This document shows positions 34,958-43,700 of a stretch of DNA of 64,000 nt, piece by piece. The stretch is from Saccharothrix sp. S26 (GTDB lineage Bacteria > Actinomycetota > Actinomycetes > Mycobacteriales > Pseudonocardiaceae), in contig NZ_JAJUWT010000030.1 in NCBI RefSeq assembly GCF_021390395.1, forward strand, positions 50,947 through 114,946. Reading direction: 5' to 3'. Below the pieces are notes generated by a model, which saw only the letters and a list, made by a program, of their open reading frames with translations, was not told the origin of the DNA and did no database searches. The position numbers were made by a program, and so were the translations under genes. The first letter of the stretch is position 1. Each line of letters starts with the position of its first letter.

Positions 34958-35992
34958 GTGGTAAGCCGCAAGCCGACGATCACCGACGTCGCCGCCCTCG
35001 CCGGCGTGTCGGTGGCGGCCGTGTCGAAGGTCGTCAACGGCAAGGGCAGCATCTCCGCCGCCACCCGCGACCGGGTCCTGACCGCCGCGAGCAAACTCCG
35101 CTGGACCCCGTCCGCCGCCGCCGTGGCGCTGCGCTCGGCCAAGACCCGGGCCATCGGCATGGTCGCCAAGCGCTCACCGGACCTGCTCAGCGCCGACCCC
35201 CACTTCACCCTGCTGATCTCCGGCATCGAGGACGAGCTGTCCCCGCTCGGCTACGGCCTGCTGCTGCACATCGTCGGCGAGGAACCCACCGCCGAGGAGG
35301 CCGCCTACCGCAGGCTCGCCGACGAACGCCGGGTCGACGGCGTCGTGCTCACCGAGAGCCGCATCGGCGACACCCGGTTCGAGCTGCTGCGCGCCCTCGA
35401 CCTCACCGCGGTGCTCGTCGGCACGCCGTGGCGCGACGACCCCGTGCCCTCCGTGCAGGCGACCGGACCCGCCGACGGCATCCGAGCCGCCGTCGAGCAC
35501 CTCGTCGGGCACGGCCACCGGCACATCGCCTACGTCTCCGGCCCCGAGGACCGCGTCCACACGCTGCACCGCCGCCGCGTGTTCGAGGACGCCCTGGCCG
35601 CCCACGGCCTCACACCCAGCCACTCGCTCGTGTCCGACTTCACCGCCGCCGGCGCGGCCCACGCGATCGGCACCCTGCTGACCGGCCACCGCCGGCCCAC
35701 CGCCGTGCTGTTCGCCAACGACTCCATGGCCGTGGCCGGGATGAGCGCGGCCCGCCGGCTCGGCGTCGACGTGCCCGGCGAGCTGTCCGTCATCGGCCAC
35801 GACGACCTGCCGCTGGGCGAGCTGGTCCACCCGCGGCTCACCACCGTGCGCCAGGACCTCGTCGGCCTCGGCCGCGCCGCGGCCCGCGTGCTGCTCGCCG
35901 CCCTCGGCGAGGTCGAGGGCACCCCGACCGACATCCGCCCACCCGAGCTGGTCGTCCGCGAGTCCACCGCCCCCGCCCCGGGCCGCACGTAG
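34958..35992 (+). CDS. LacI-family transcriptional repressor
   Basis: A 344-residue sugar-responsive repressor. HTH at about 6-30 (TITDVAALAGVSVAAVSKVVNG) with the hinge helix SAAAVALRSAKT, then a periplasmic-binding-protein-like domain: GMVAKRSPDLL, LTAVLVGTPW, HGHRHIAYVSGPED, TAVLFANDSMAVAGM, VPGELSVIGHDDLPLGELVHPRLTTVRQD. The start GTG has no clear Shine-Dalgarno; translation may be leaderless or weak. It is divergent from the glycosidase-mannonate dehydratase operon, which it probably represses until a sugar or uronate signal binds. Confidence 0.92.
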   Translation: MVSRKPTITDVAALAGVSVAAVSKVVNGKGSISAATRDRVLTAASKLRWTPSAAAVALRSAKTRAIGMVAKRSPDLLSADPHFTLLISGIEDELSPLGYGLLLHIVGEEPTAEEAAYRRLADERRVDGVVLTESRIGDTRFELLRALDLTAVLVGTPWRDDPVPSVQATGPADGIRAAVEHLVGHGHRHIAYVSGPEDRVHTLHRRRVFEDALAAHGLTPSHSLVSDFTAAGAAHAIGTLLTGHRRPTAVLFANDSMAVAGMSAARRLGVDVPGELSVIGHDDLPLGELVHPRLTTVRQDLVGLGRAAARVLLAALGEVEGTPTDIRPPELVVRESTAPAPGRT

Positions 35993-36002
35993 AGTGGACC
36001 GC

Positions 36003-36875
36003 ATGCGCACGCGGCCGACGTTGAGCTGGACGCCGACCGGCGCGCCGCTGCCCCGCACCACCAGCCTCGACGAGGTCGTGCGCGTGGTCGCCGACGGGCG
36101 GGTGCTCGTGCTCAGCGGCGCGGGCCTGTCCACCGAGTCCGGCATCCCCGACTACCGGGGCGCGTCCGGCAGCCTGCGCAAGCACACCCCGATGACCTAC
36201 GACGAGTTCACCGGCAGCGTCGAGGGCCGGCGCCGGTACTGGGCGCGCAGCCACCTCGGCTGGCGGACCATCGCCCGCGCCGCACCCAACACCGGCCACC
36301 GCGCCGTGACGCGGCTGCACGCCCGCGGCCACCTCGCCGGCGTGATCACGCAGAACGTCGACGGCCTGCACCAGGCCGCGGGCACACCCGACGTGGTCGA
36401 GCTGCACGGCAGCCTCGACCGGGTCGTCTGCCTGGACTGCGGCGCGGTGAGCGCCCGCGAGGACCTCGACCGCCGGCTGCGCGCCGCCAACCCCGCGTTC
36501 GAGGCCACCGCCACCCGGATCAACCCCGACGGCGACGTGGACCTGCCCGAGCACGACGTGCGGTCGTTCCGGCTGGTCGACTGCGCCGCCTGCGGCGACG
36601 GCGTGCTCAAGCCGGACGTGGTGTTCTTCGGCGAGAACGTGCCCCGGCCCCGCGTCGAGCGGTGCTACCGGCTGGTGGACTCCGCCCACGCCCTGCTCGT
36701 GCTCGGCTCGTCCCTGACCGTCATGTCCGGCCTGCGGTTCGTCCGCCGCGCCGCCGCGGCCGGCAAGCCGGTCCTCATCGTCAACCAGGGCGAGACCAGG
36801 GGCGACGTCCACGCGACCGTCCGCGTCGACCTGCCCCTGGGCCAAGCCCTGACCTCCCTGCTCGCCTGCCTCTGA
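36003..36875 (+). CDS. Sir2-family NAD-dependent protein deacetylase
   Basis: A 290-residue sirtuin that removes acetyl or longer acyl groups from lysines, yielding nicotinamide and O-acyl-ADP-ribose. NAD-binding motif GAGLSTESGIPDYRG, catalytic VITQNVDGLHQAAG with His in ELHGSL, four zinc Cys in CLDC and CAAC, and the acetyl-lysine loop VLKPDVVFFGENVP. The ATG at 36003 is preferred over the GTG 9 bp before it. It follows the LacI gene by only 10 bp and may be in the same transcript, though no functional link is evident. Confidence 0.93.
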   Translation: MRTRPTLSWTPTGAPLPRTTSLDEVVRVVADGRVLVLSGAGLSTESGIPDYRGASGSLRKHTPMTYDEFTGSVEGRRRYWARSHLGWRTIARAAPNTGHRAVTRLHARGHLAGVITQNVDGLHQAAGTPDVVELHGSLDRVVCLDCGAVSAREDLDRRLRAANPAFEATATRINPDGDVDLPEHDVRSFRLVDCAACGDGVLKPDVVFFGENVPRPRVERCYRLVDSAHALLVLGSSLTVMSGLRFVRRAAAAGKPVLIVNQGETRGDVHATVRVDLPLGQALTSLLACL

Positions 36876-36970
36876 CACCCTGTCCGCCTCCGGCGAGGAA
36901 AGGTCACCTGACGGAGTGAGCGACCTCCCTCCGTCGCGTGCCGGCCGGACGGCCCGGGTACGCCCCGTGC

Positions 36971-37861
36971 ATGACCAGTGAAACCATCGAGGCGCCGGCC
37001 CGGGACGGGAGGGTCGACGACGCGAGGCCGCACCCCGGCCTGAGCGATCCCGCGTACCTGCGCCGCCGTGACGCGATCGTGGCCGCGGCCGAGGGGCACG
37101 AGGTGGGTGCGCCCTCGCCGCCCGTCACCTACACCGACCAGGAGCACGCCACCTGGCGGCACGTCCACGCCGCGCTGACCGCGGTCCAGGAGCACACGGT
37201 GTGCCGGGAGGTGCTGCACGCCCGCGACGCCGCGCCCATCCCCGCCGACCACGTGCCGCAGCACGCCGAGGTCGGCGACCGCCTCCACGCGCTGACCGAG
37301 TTCCGGTTCACCCTCGCCGGCGGGCTCGTGCCGGACAAGCGGTTCCTCGGCGCGATGGCCCGCGGCTACTTCCACGCGGTGCAGTACGTGCGGCACCCCG
37401 CCATGCCCCTCTACACGCCCGAGCCCGACGTCGTGCACGACGTGTACGGCCACGGCACGCACCTGTCCTCGCCGTGGTTCGCCGACCTCTACCGCCTGGT
37501 CGGCGCGGCGGCGTCCCGAGTGGACAGCGCGGACGCCCTGGACCTGATCAGCCGCGTGTACTGGTTCACCCTGGAGTACGGCGTCGCGCACGAACGCGGG
37601 CGGCCCAGGGCGTACGGGGCGGCGCTGCTGTCCTCGTACGGCGAACTGGGCCGACTGCACCGCGCCGAGATCAGGCCGTGGTCCGTCGAACGCGTCGTGG
37701 ACACCGCCTACGTGGCGGCCGGGTACCAGCCGGTGCTGTACGCGGTGCGCTCGCTGGACCACCTCGCCGACGTGCTGCACGACTTCCTGGACGAGTTCGA
37801 CGAGACGACCCGCGACCGCCTGCGCCTGCCCGCGCTGCACGAGCGCGGCGCGGTCGCGTGA
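36971..37861 (+). CDS. Phenylalanine 4-monooxygenase (bacterial aromatic amino acid hydroxylase)
   Basis: A 296-residue, single-domain enzyme converting phenylalanine to tyrosine with tetrahydropterin and O2; bacterial family length is about 260-300. The iron ligands are seen as two His in VVHDVYGHGTHL and Glu in YWFTLEYGVAHERG; RPWSVERVVDTAY and LTEFRFTLAGGLVPDKRF match the family. It lacks the regulatory ACT domain of animal enzymes. The ATG at 36971 is chosen; an upstream start would add an odd Pro/Gly leader. No pterin carbinolamine dehydratase is adjacent. It may serve tyrosine supply or phenylalanine breakdown. Confidence 0.92.
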   Translation: MTSETIEAPARDGRVDDARPHPGLSDPAYLRRRDAIVAAAEGHEVGAPSPPVTYTDQEHATWRHVHAALTAVQEHTVCREVLHARDAAPIPADHVPQHAEVGDRLHALTEFRFTLAGGLVPDKRFLGAMARGYFHAVQYVRHPAMPLYTPEPDVVHDVYGHGTHLSSPWFADLYRLVGAAASRVDSADALDLISRVYWFTLEYGVAHERGRPRAYGAALLSSYGELGRLHRAEIRPWSVERVVDTAYVAAGYQPVLYAVRSLDHLADVLHDFLDEFDETTRDRLRLPALHERGAVA

Positions 37862-37877
37862 CCACCGCCCCCGACCG

Positions 37878-38501
37878 CTAGCCGCGCCGGATCCGCAGCA
37901 CGACGTCCCACCGGGTCCCGTGCTGACCCTCCGGGCCGGTGATCTCCCGCTCGACCGACTCGTCCACCTCCACCACCCACTCCGGACCCAGCCGCAGCGA
38001 GGCCAGCACGTCGGCGTTGGTGGGGAACCGGTAGTCCACCGGGGGGTTGTCGCGCAACCAGGTCGGCCAGTCGGCGTGCCCCACCACGAGCAGCACCCCG
38101 CCGCGCGCCACGGCCTCGGCCGCCCGCGCCAGGATGCCCTCGCGCTCGCCCTCGACGGCCACCGACGAGTGCAGGAACTGCGCCGACACCAGGTCGAACA
38201 CCCCGGTCGGGAACGAGCGCGCCAGGTCGTGCCGCTGCCAGTCCACGCGCGCGGCCAGGCCCAGCTCCGTGGCGCGGGCCGCGCCCCTGGCCAGCGCGAC
38301 GGCCGACACGTCGACGGCGGTCACCCGCCAGCCCTGTTCGGCCAGCCACAACGCGTCACCGCCCTCGCCGCAGCCCAGGTCCAGCGCCGTGCCCGGCTCC
38401 AGGTGCGCGACCTGCCGGACCAGCAGCTCGTTCGGCTTGCCGGTCCACACCTGGTCGCGGTCGCGGTAGAAGGTCTCCCAGTACTCCTCAGTGGCGTTCA
38501 T
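37878..38501 (-). CDS. Class I SAM-dependent methyltransferase (TehB/TPMT-like)
   Basis: A 207-residue Rossmann methyltransferase. SAM motif I ALDLGCGEGGDALWLAEQGW, the acidic ribose-binding residue in VTAVDVS, motif II-like FDLVSAQFLHSS and GGVLLVVGHADWP. The start EEYWETFYRDRDQVWTGKPNELLV is typical of the tellurite-resistance/thiopurine subgroup. It is convergent with phenylalanine hydroxylase. The substrate is unknown; detoxification of a thiol or metalloid is the usual guess for this subgroup. Confidence 0.85.
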   Translation of the reverse strand: MNATEEYWETFYRDRDQVWTGKPNELLVRQVAHLEPGTALDLGCGEGGDALWLAEQGWRVTAVDVSAVALARGAARATELGLAARVDWQRHDLARSFPTGVFDLVSAQFLHSSVAVEGEREGILARAAEAVARGGVLLVVGHADWPTWLRDNPPVDYRFPTNADVLASLRLGPEWVVEVDESVEREITGPEGQHGTRWDVVLRIRRG

Positions 38502-38803
38502 GCCCCGATCCTGCGGACCGGACCGGTCGATCGGCAAAGAAAGTTGCCGAACCGGCAACCCGGACGGTCGCTGTCGATCACGGGAGAGTGACCGGGATCG
38601 TCTCCCGGCCGTCGGCCACGCCTGGCCACCCGCAAGCGCATGTCGTTGTGTAGTCAGCAAAATCGCTCGATCGTGTAGTCACCCATCGCTCGAACGAGTC
38701 GAGGTTTTTCGGGTTCTACGCTGCCCATCCGATATCCGGATCACACCGACCGCTTCCACGCGGCGGCTGTCTCCACGGGCCGTATCTCCCTGGGAAGGGT
38801 CGC
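38502..38803. other. Divergent promoter region at the head of the exopolysaccharide locus
   Basis: No gene fits this 302-bp stretch. It carries the promoter of the methyltransferase on one side and of the long polysaccharide operon on the other, a lower-GC core with a tandem direct repeat (listed separately), and a ribosome site GGGAAGGG just before the GTG at 38804. Confidence 0.6.
38648..38693. promoter_or_regulatory. Direct-repeat pair upstream of the exopolysaccharide operon
   Basis: A two-part element, GTGTAGTCA followed by ATCGCTCGA, occurs twice: 38648-38656 plus 38662-38670, and 38673-38681 plus 38685-38693. The copies are 23-25 bp apart, about two helical turns, which suits a tandem-binding activator. 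It lies about 110 bp before the operon's first start. Confidence 0.5.
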
Positions 38804-39628
38804 GTGACTGGCTACCTCGCACTCGCCGCCTCCGCGGTGCTCTACGCGCTGGGCATCGTCGCCCAGTCGATCGCCTCCCGGCGCGCCGACGAAGGCGGCG
38901 GCGGCCTCGGCCTGCTCGCCCGGCTCGCCCGCGACCGGCTCTACCTGCTCGGCTTCGCGGGCCAGGTCGGCGGGTTCGCGCTGGCCTTCCTCGCCCGCGC
39001 CCGACTGCCGCTCTACCTCGTGCAGGCCGGCTCGTCCTGCGCGGTCGGCCTGGCCACCCTGTTCGGCATCGCCGTGCTCGGCTGGCGGGTCCGCGCGATC
39101 GAGGTCGTGGTGCTCGTCGTCATGGCCACCGGCCTGCTCCTGCTCGTCGGGGCGGCCACCCCCTCGACCGCGCACGACGTGCCCCAAGGCACGGGCATCG
39201 TCCTGTTCGGACTCCCCGTCGTCGCGCTCGTCCTGGCGCAGCGGCGCGTCGGCGGCGTCGTGCCGCTCGCCGCCCTCGCCGGCCTCGCGTTCGCCGTGGT
39301 CGCCATGACCAGCCGCACCCTGGCCGACGAACCGCTGCCCACCCTCCCGCTGTATCCCCTCGCGTGGCTCATGATCGCCGCCGCCCTCGTCGGCCAGTCC
39401 TACCTCGCGCTGGCCCTGCGCCGCGGCTCCGCCACCTCCACCGTCGCCACCATGGACGCCACCACCGTCGTGGTCACCTCCATCATCGGCATCGCCGCCC
39501 TCGGCGACCGGATCACCCCCGGCCGCGAGTGGTGGGTCGCCCTCGGCGTCGCCCTCGTCGTGTCCGGCGTGCTCCTGCTCGGCTACGCCGACCGCTTCGC
39601 CAAGGCCACCGCGGAGGCCACCCGGTGA
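38804..39628 (+). CDS. DMT/EamA-like multi-pass membrane transporter
   Basis: A 274-residue protein with about nine or ten helices in two similar halves, as in EamA-type drug/metabolite transporters: GYLALAASAVLYALGIVAQSIA, the segment LYLVQAGSSCAVGLATLFGIAVLG, and in the second half SATSTVATMDATTVVVTSIIGIAALGDR, the family's conserved C-terminal motif. It is the first gene of the polysaccharide operon and its TGA overlaps the deacetylase GTG (GTGA). It could move a small precursor or lipid; direct evidence for a polysaccharide role is only position. Confidence 0.78.
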   Translation: MTGYLALAASAVLYALGIVAQSIASRRADEGGGGLGLLARLARDRLYLLGFAGQVGGFALAFLARARLPLYLVQAGSSCAVGLATLFGIAVLGWRVRAIEVVVLVVMATGLLLLVGAATPSTAHDVPQGTGIVLFGLPVVALVLAQRRVGGVVPLAALAGLAFAVVAMTSRTLADEPLPTLPLYPLAWLMIAAALVGQSYLALALRRGSATSTVATMDATTVVVTSIIGIAALGDRITPGREWWVALGVALVVSGVLLLGYADRFAKATAEATR

Positions 39629-40578
39629 ACACCGCCAGCGTCTCCCTCGACCTCGACAACCTCTGGGCCTACCTCAAGACCCACGGCGACCCCGAATGGG
39701 AACGCCGACCGAGCTTCCTGCCCACCGCCGTGCCACGCCTGCTCGAGGTCTTCGGCACCCACGGCCTCACCACCACCGTGTTCGTCGTCGGCGCGGACGC
39801 CGAGCGCGACGACGGCGCACGGGCCGTCGCCGACCTCGCCGCCGCCGGCCACGAGATCGGCAACCACTCCTACGGCCACGAACCCTGGCTGCACCGCTAC
39901 ACCCGCGACCGGCTCGACACCGAGCTCGCCCGCACCGAGAACGCCATCGTCGCGGCCGGCGCACCACGCCCCACCGGCTTCCGCGGCCCCGGCTACAGCG
40001 TCACCCGCGACCTGCTCGAACTGCTCGCCGACCGCGGCTACCGCTACGACGCCAGCACCCTGCCCACCTGGATCGGCCCGCTCGCCCGCGCCTACCACAA
40101 CCGCACCGCCCCGACCGGCGGCGACCGCGACCTGTTCGGCGGCTTCGCCCGCGTCCGCGCACCCAACGCCGCCTACCGCTGGCGCGTCGGCCCGGGCCTG
40201 GTCGAGCTGCCGGTCACCACCATGCCGCTGCTGCGCGTCCCCATCCACGGCTCCTACCTGCTCCAACTCCACCAGGTCTCGCCACGCCTGGCCCGCGGCT
40301 ACTTCACCGCCGCCCTGCGCCTGTGCCGGGCCCGCGGCGTGCAGCCGTCCCTGCTGCTGCACCCCACCGACGTGCTCGGCGCGGCCGAAGCACCCGGCAT
40401 GGAGTTCTTCCCCGGCATGGCGGTCCCCGGCGCGCGGAAGGTCGAGTTCCTCGGCTGGGTCCTCGGCGCGCTGCGCGCCCACCACTTCGAGGTCGTCGGC
40501 ACCGGCGCGCACGTCGACCGGCTCGACGCGGGCCTGCGCGAGCACGACACCGGACTCCTGGCGCGGTGCGGCGGATGA
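39625..40578 (+). CDS. Polysaccharide deacetylase (carbohydrate esterase 4-like)
   Basis: A 317-residue NodB-homology enzyme removing N- or O-acetyl groups from a glycan. The metal site is present as SLDLDNLW (catalytic base and metal Asp) and HEIGNHSYGHEPW (HxxxH); RPTGFRGPGYS is motif 3. No signal peptide is seen, so it acts in the cytoplasm or on a lipid-linked precursor, unlike secreted chitin deacetylases. Start GTG and stop both overlap neighbours by 4 bp, placing it firmly in the export and assembly operon. Confidence 0.88.
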   Translation: MNTASVSLDLDNLWAYLKTHGDPEWERRPSFLPTAVPRLLEVFGTHGLTTTVFVVGADAERDDGARAVADLAAAGHEIGNHSYGHEPWLHRYTRDRLDTELARTENAIVAAGAPRPTGFRGPGYSVTRDLLELLADRGYRYDASTLPTWIGPLARAYHNRTAPTGGDRDLFGGFARVRAPNAAYRWRVGPGLVELPVTTMPLLRVPIHGSYLLQLHQVSPRLARGYFTAALRLCRARGVQPSLLLHPTDVLGAAEAPGMEFFPGMAVPGARKVEFLGWVLGALRAHHFEVVGTGAHVDRLDAGLREHDTGLLARCGG

Positions 40579-41744
40579 CCTGGCTGGTGCGGGCCCTCAC
40601 GTGCGCGACGGTGTTCGTCGCGCCGCTGGAGGGCTACCTCCTCCAAGCCCACGACCACCTGGCCAAGGCGCCACCCGCGCTGCTCGTCCTCACCTGGGCC
40701 GCCCTGCGCGCGCGGCAACGCCGAGCACCCGAACCCCACCCCGCGCACCTGGTCCTCGCCGCGCTCGCCATCGTCCTGCTCGCGTCCTGGGCGGTGCACG
40801 CCGGCGGCCCCTACGCCACCACGTACGCCCTGCGCTGGCTGCCGTTCCTGCTCGTCACCGTCGTGCTGATCGACGTCGCCGCCCGCGAGGTGCCCCTCCG
40901 CGCGATACTCGCCGCGACCGCGGCCGGAGCCGTGGTCGCCGCCGTCGGCGCACTGCTCGGCATGGCCGCCGAAGGCCAGACCCGCGCCGCCGGACCGCTG
41001 GAGGACCCCAACGACCTGGCCTACTTCCTGGTCGCCGCCCTGCCCCTGCTCCTCGCGCTGCGCCGCCGCACCCTCCTCACCGCCGTCACCGCCGTCATCC
41101 TCGCGGCCGGCGCGGCGGCGACGTTCTCCCGAGGAGGCGCGCTCGCCCTCACCGCCGCCCTCGCCTGGCTGCTCGCCCGCCGCGCCCTGCCGCTCAAAGC
41201 CCTCGCGGGCGGCGTCGCCGCCCTGGCCGTGCTCGGCGTCGCCGCCGTCCTCGTCGCCGGACCGACCCTCGACCGGGCCGTGCGCGAGAAGACCCACGTC
41301 GCCGAGACCAACGTGGACACCCGCGAACTGCGCTGGCAGGCCGCCGCCCGCATGGTCGCCCAGCACCCAGCGCTCGGCGTCGGACCGGGCGGCTTCCGCG
41401 AGGGCTACCCCGCCGCCTCGAAGAACGCCGAGATCGACGAACAGACCCCGGTCGCCCACAACATGTACCTCGAAGTCGCCGCCGAACTCGGCGTGCCCGG
41501 CCTCACCCTGTTCCTCGCCCTCCTCGCGCTCACCGCCGTCACCAGCGAACGCGTCCGCCGCACCACCCCCGACCCGCTGCCGATCCTCGCCGCCCAGGCG
41601 TCCCTGATCGCCGTCGTGGTCGCCTCCACCTTCCTGTCCCAGCAGTACTACCTGCCGTTGTGGTCGCTGGTCGCGGTCGTCGCCGCGGCCGACCTGCGTC
41701 TGAGGAGAGCGAACGACGTTGCGCGTGCTCCACGTGATCAGTGA
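40575..41744 (+). CDS. O-antigen ligase/polymerase-like membrane protein (Wzy role)
   Basis: A 389-residue protein with about ten helices and a large periplasmic loop. Family marks: DPNDLAYFLVAALPLLLAL, FSRGGALALTAALAWLLA, then the Wzy_C loop with WQAAARMVAQHPALGVGPGGF and HNMYLEVAAELGVPGLTLFL, including the catalytic-type Arg and His of the ligase family. In a Wzx/Wzy pathway it would join lipid-linked repeat units; transfer to an acceptor is the other possibility. It overlaps the deacetylase by 4 bp (ATGA) and the GT4 start by 26 bp. Confidence 0.85.
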   Translation: MTWLVRALTCATVFVAPLEGYLLQAHDHLAKAPPALLVLTWAALRARQRRAPEPHPAHLVLAALAIVLLASWAVHAGGPYATTYALRWLPFLLVTVVLIDVAAREVPLRAILAATAAGAVVAAVGALLGMAAEGQTRAAGPLEDPNDLAYFLVAALPLLLALRRRTLLTAVTAVILAAGAAATFSRGGALALTAALAWLLARRALPLKALAGGVAALAVLGVAAVLVAGPTLDRAVREKTHVAETNVDTRELRWQAAARMVAQHPALGVGPGGFREGYPAASKNAEIDEQTPVAHNMYLEVAAELGVPGLTLFLALLALTAVTSERVRRTTPDPLPILAAQASLIAVVVASTFLSQQYYLPLWSLVAVVAAADLRLRRANDVARAPRDQ

Positions 41745-42789
41745 GATGGGAACCGGCGGCGCCGAAGCGCTCGTCGCCGGCATGGCCAGGTCCGGCACCC
41801 GGTACGGCTGGCAGTCGGCCGTGGCCAGCGGCGGCGGCCACCGCGCCGAGGCGTTGCGCGCGTGCGGCGTGCCGACGTTCACCGTGCCCGTGGCCCGCCG
41901 CAGGGCGACCGGCGTGCTGCGCGCGACCCTGGCCACCAGGGCCGCCATCCGCAGCTTCCGACCCCAGGTCGTGCTGGCGCACAACGTGTCCGCCAGCCTC
42001 GTCGCACGCCTGGCCGTGCTGCCCCGCCGACTGCCGGTGCTCACCGTGTTCCACGGCGTCGCGGACACCGACTACACCGGCGCCGCCCGCATCCTCAAGC
42101 ACACCTCCCGCACCGTCGTCGCGGTCGCCGACGCCACCGCCCACCGGCTGCGCGCCGCCGGCGTCCCCGACCCCGTCGTCATCCCCAACGCCGTGTTCCC
42201 CCAACCCGAACGGGTCGACCGCGACGCGGTCCGCGCCGTGCACGGCATCGCACCCGACGTGCCCGTCGCCCTGTGCCCCGCCCGACTCGAACCGCAGAAA
42301 CGCCACGACGTGCTGCTCGAAGCGTGGGCCAAGCTCGACGGCGACGCCGTGCTGTGGCTCGCCGGCGACGGCAGCCTCCACGACGACCTCCTCCTGCGCG
42401 CCGCCGAACTCGGCATCACCGACCGCGTCCACTTCCTCGGCAACCGGTGCGACGTGCCCGACCTCCTCGCCGCCGCCGACGTCACCGTCCTCACCAGCGA
42501 CTGGGAAGGCATGCCCATCGCCGTGCTCGAATCCCTCGCCGCCGGACGCCCCGTCGTCGCGACCGACGTCGACGGCGTGCGCCAAGCCCTCGCCGGAGGC
42601 GGCGGCCTGATCGTGCCCCGCCGCGACCCCGGCGCGACCGCCGACGCCCTGCGGACCCTGCTGTTCGACCCCCGAACCCGAGCCGAACTCGCCGAGGAAG
42701 GCCGCGCGGCCGTGCGCCGCGAACACGACCCCCGCCTGCTGATGCGGTCCTACGACGAACTGCTGCGCACCGCGATAGGAGCGTCATGA
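41719..42789 (+). CDS. Glycosyltransferase family 4
   Basis: A 356-residue GT-B enzyme. N-lobe start RVLHVISEMGTGGAEALVAGM; C-lobe nucleotide-sugar site with LCPARLEPQKRHDVLLEAW, LAGDGSLHDDL and the ExxxxxxxE motif in EGMPIAVLESLAAGRPVVATDVDG. It should add one sugar to a lipid-linked glycan on the inner face of the membrane. The TTG start is supported by GAGGAGAG 9-16 nt upstream and by the family N-terminus. It lies inside the end of the polymerase gene. Confidence 0.9.
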   Translation: MRVLHVISEMGTGGAEALVAGMARSGTRYGWQSAVASGGGHRAEALRACGVPTFTVPVARRRATGVLRATLATRAAIRSFRPQVVLAHNVSASLVARLAVLPRRLPVLTVFHGVADTDYTGAARILKHTSRTVVAVADATAHRLRAAGVPDPVVIPNAVFPQPERVDRDAVRAVHGIAPDVPVALCPARLEPQKRHDVLLEAWAKLDGDAVLWLAGDGSLHDDLLLRAAELGITDRVHFLGNRCDVPDLLAAADVTVLTSDWEGMPIAVLESLAAGRPVVATDVDGVRQALAGGGGLIVPRRDPGATADALRTLLFDPRTRAELAEEGRAAVRREHDPRLLMRSYDELLRTAIGAS

Positions 42790-43700
42790 TCCACCTGCGC
42801 CGGTGGCGGGACGTGCGCGTCCCCGCCGCCCTCACCCGCCCACTCGTGCTCAGCCTCACGATCGCGCTGCTCGTCGCGACCGTCGTGGTGGTCGCCGTCG
42901 AGATCGCCGGCAAGGAGTACGAGAGCCGCGTCGGCGTCCTCGCCGTCCCCGCCGTCGGCGACCCCGACCAACCCCGCGAAGCCAGCTTCGGCGAAGTCGT
43001 CGCCCTCTCCCTGCCCGCGCTCGTCGAAGTCGCCCGCACCCCCACGGTGCTGCGCGCCACCGCCGAGGACCTCGGCACCACCACCGACGACCTCGCCCGC
43101 CGCGTGTCCGTCGAACTCGTGCCCGCCTCCGGCCTCGCCCGGCTGTCCGTCCGCGCCGACACCGCCGACCAGGCCGCCCAAGCCGCGACCCGCATCGCGC
43201 AGACCGTGGTCGACGCCGACCTGTTCGCACCCGTCGCCCGCCTGCGCCTGCTCGACCGGCCCGAGACCACCCAGGTCGCACCCGACCGGCCGCTGGCCTA
43301 CGGCCTCGCGCTCATCGCCGGCGTGCTCGCCGGCCTCGCCGCCCACGCCGTCGGCCACCTGCGCCGCACCCGACCCCGCGACCTCGTGCGCGCCGCCCTC
43401 ACCGCCGGCGGCGTCCGCCACCCCGTCACCGTGCTCCCCGACGACGACCCCGACCTCACCCCACGGCTCGCGCTGCTGTGCGAGGCGTCCGCCCGACCCG
43501 CGCGCGTCGTCGCCGTCGTCCCCCGCCTGACCGAACGCGCCGAGGAACTCGCCGCCGAACTGCCCGACAAGACCTGCGAACCCGCCGACGGCGACGCCGT
43601 CATCGCCCTCGTCCCCGACCGCGGACCGCAGGACGAGCTGGCGGCCGTGGTCGGCGCGCTGCCCACCACGGCGACCCTGGTGGCGGTGGTGACGTGCTGA
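42786..43700 (+). CDS. Wzz/CapA-like chain-length protein with a degenerate kinase-like tail
   Basis: A 304-residue protein with two membrane helices (LVLSLTIALLVATVVVVAVEI near 20-40 and LAYGLALIAGVLAGLAAHAVG near 175) bracketing an external domain, as in polysaccharide co-polymerases. The cytosolic tail (about 195-304) has the strand pattern of a tyrosine autokinase domain (VVAVVPRL, DAVIALVPD, TATLVAVVTC) but no Walker A, so it cannot bind ATP in the usual way. It probably sets polymer length. ATGA overlap upstream, 7-bp overlap downstream. Confidence 0.75.
   Translation: MIHLRRWRDVRVPAALTRPLVLSLTIALLVATVVVVAVEIAGKEYESRVGVLAVPAVGDPDQPREASFGEVVALSLPALVEVARTPTVLRATAEDLGTTTDDLARRVSVELVPASGLARLSVRADTADQAAQAATRIAQTVVDADLFAPVARLRLLDRPETTQVAPDRPLAYGLALIAGVLAGLAAHAVGHLRRTRPRDLVRAALTAGGVRHPVTVLPDDDPDLTPRLALLCEASARPARVVAVVPRLTERAEELAAELPDKTCEPADGDAVIALVPDRGPQDELAAVVGALPTTATLVAVVTC

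Noticed and set aside
36905..36936. Terminator hairpin after the sirtuin gene
   Set aside because: GACGGAG and CTCCGTC can pair, but the loop is over 10 nt and alternative pairings are as good.
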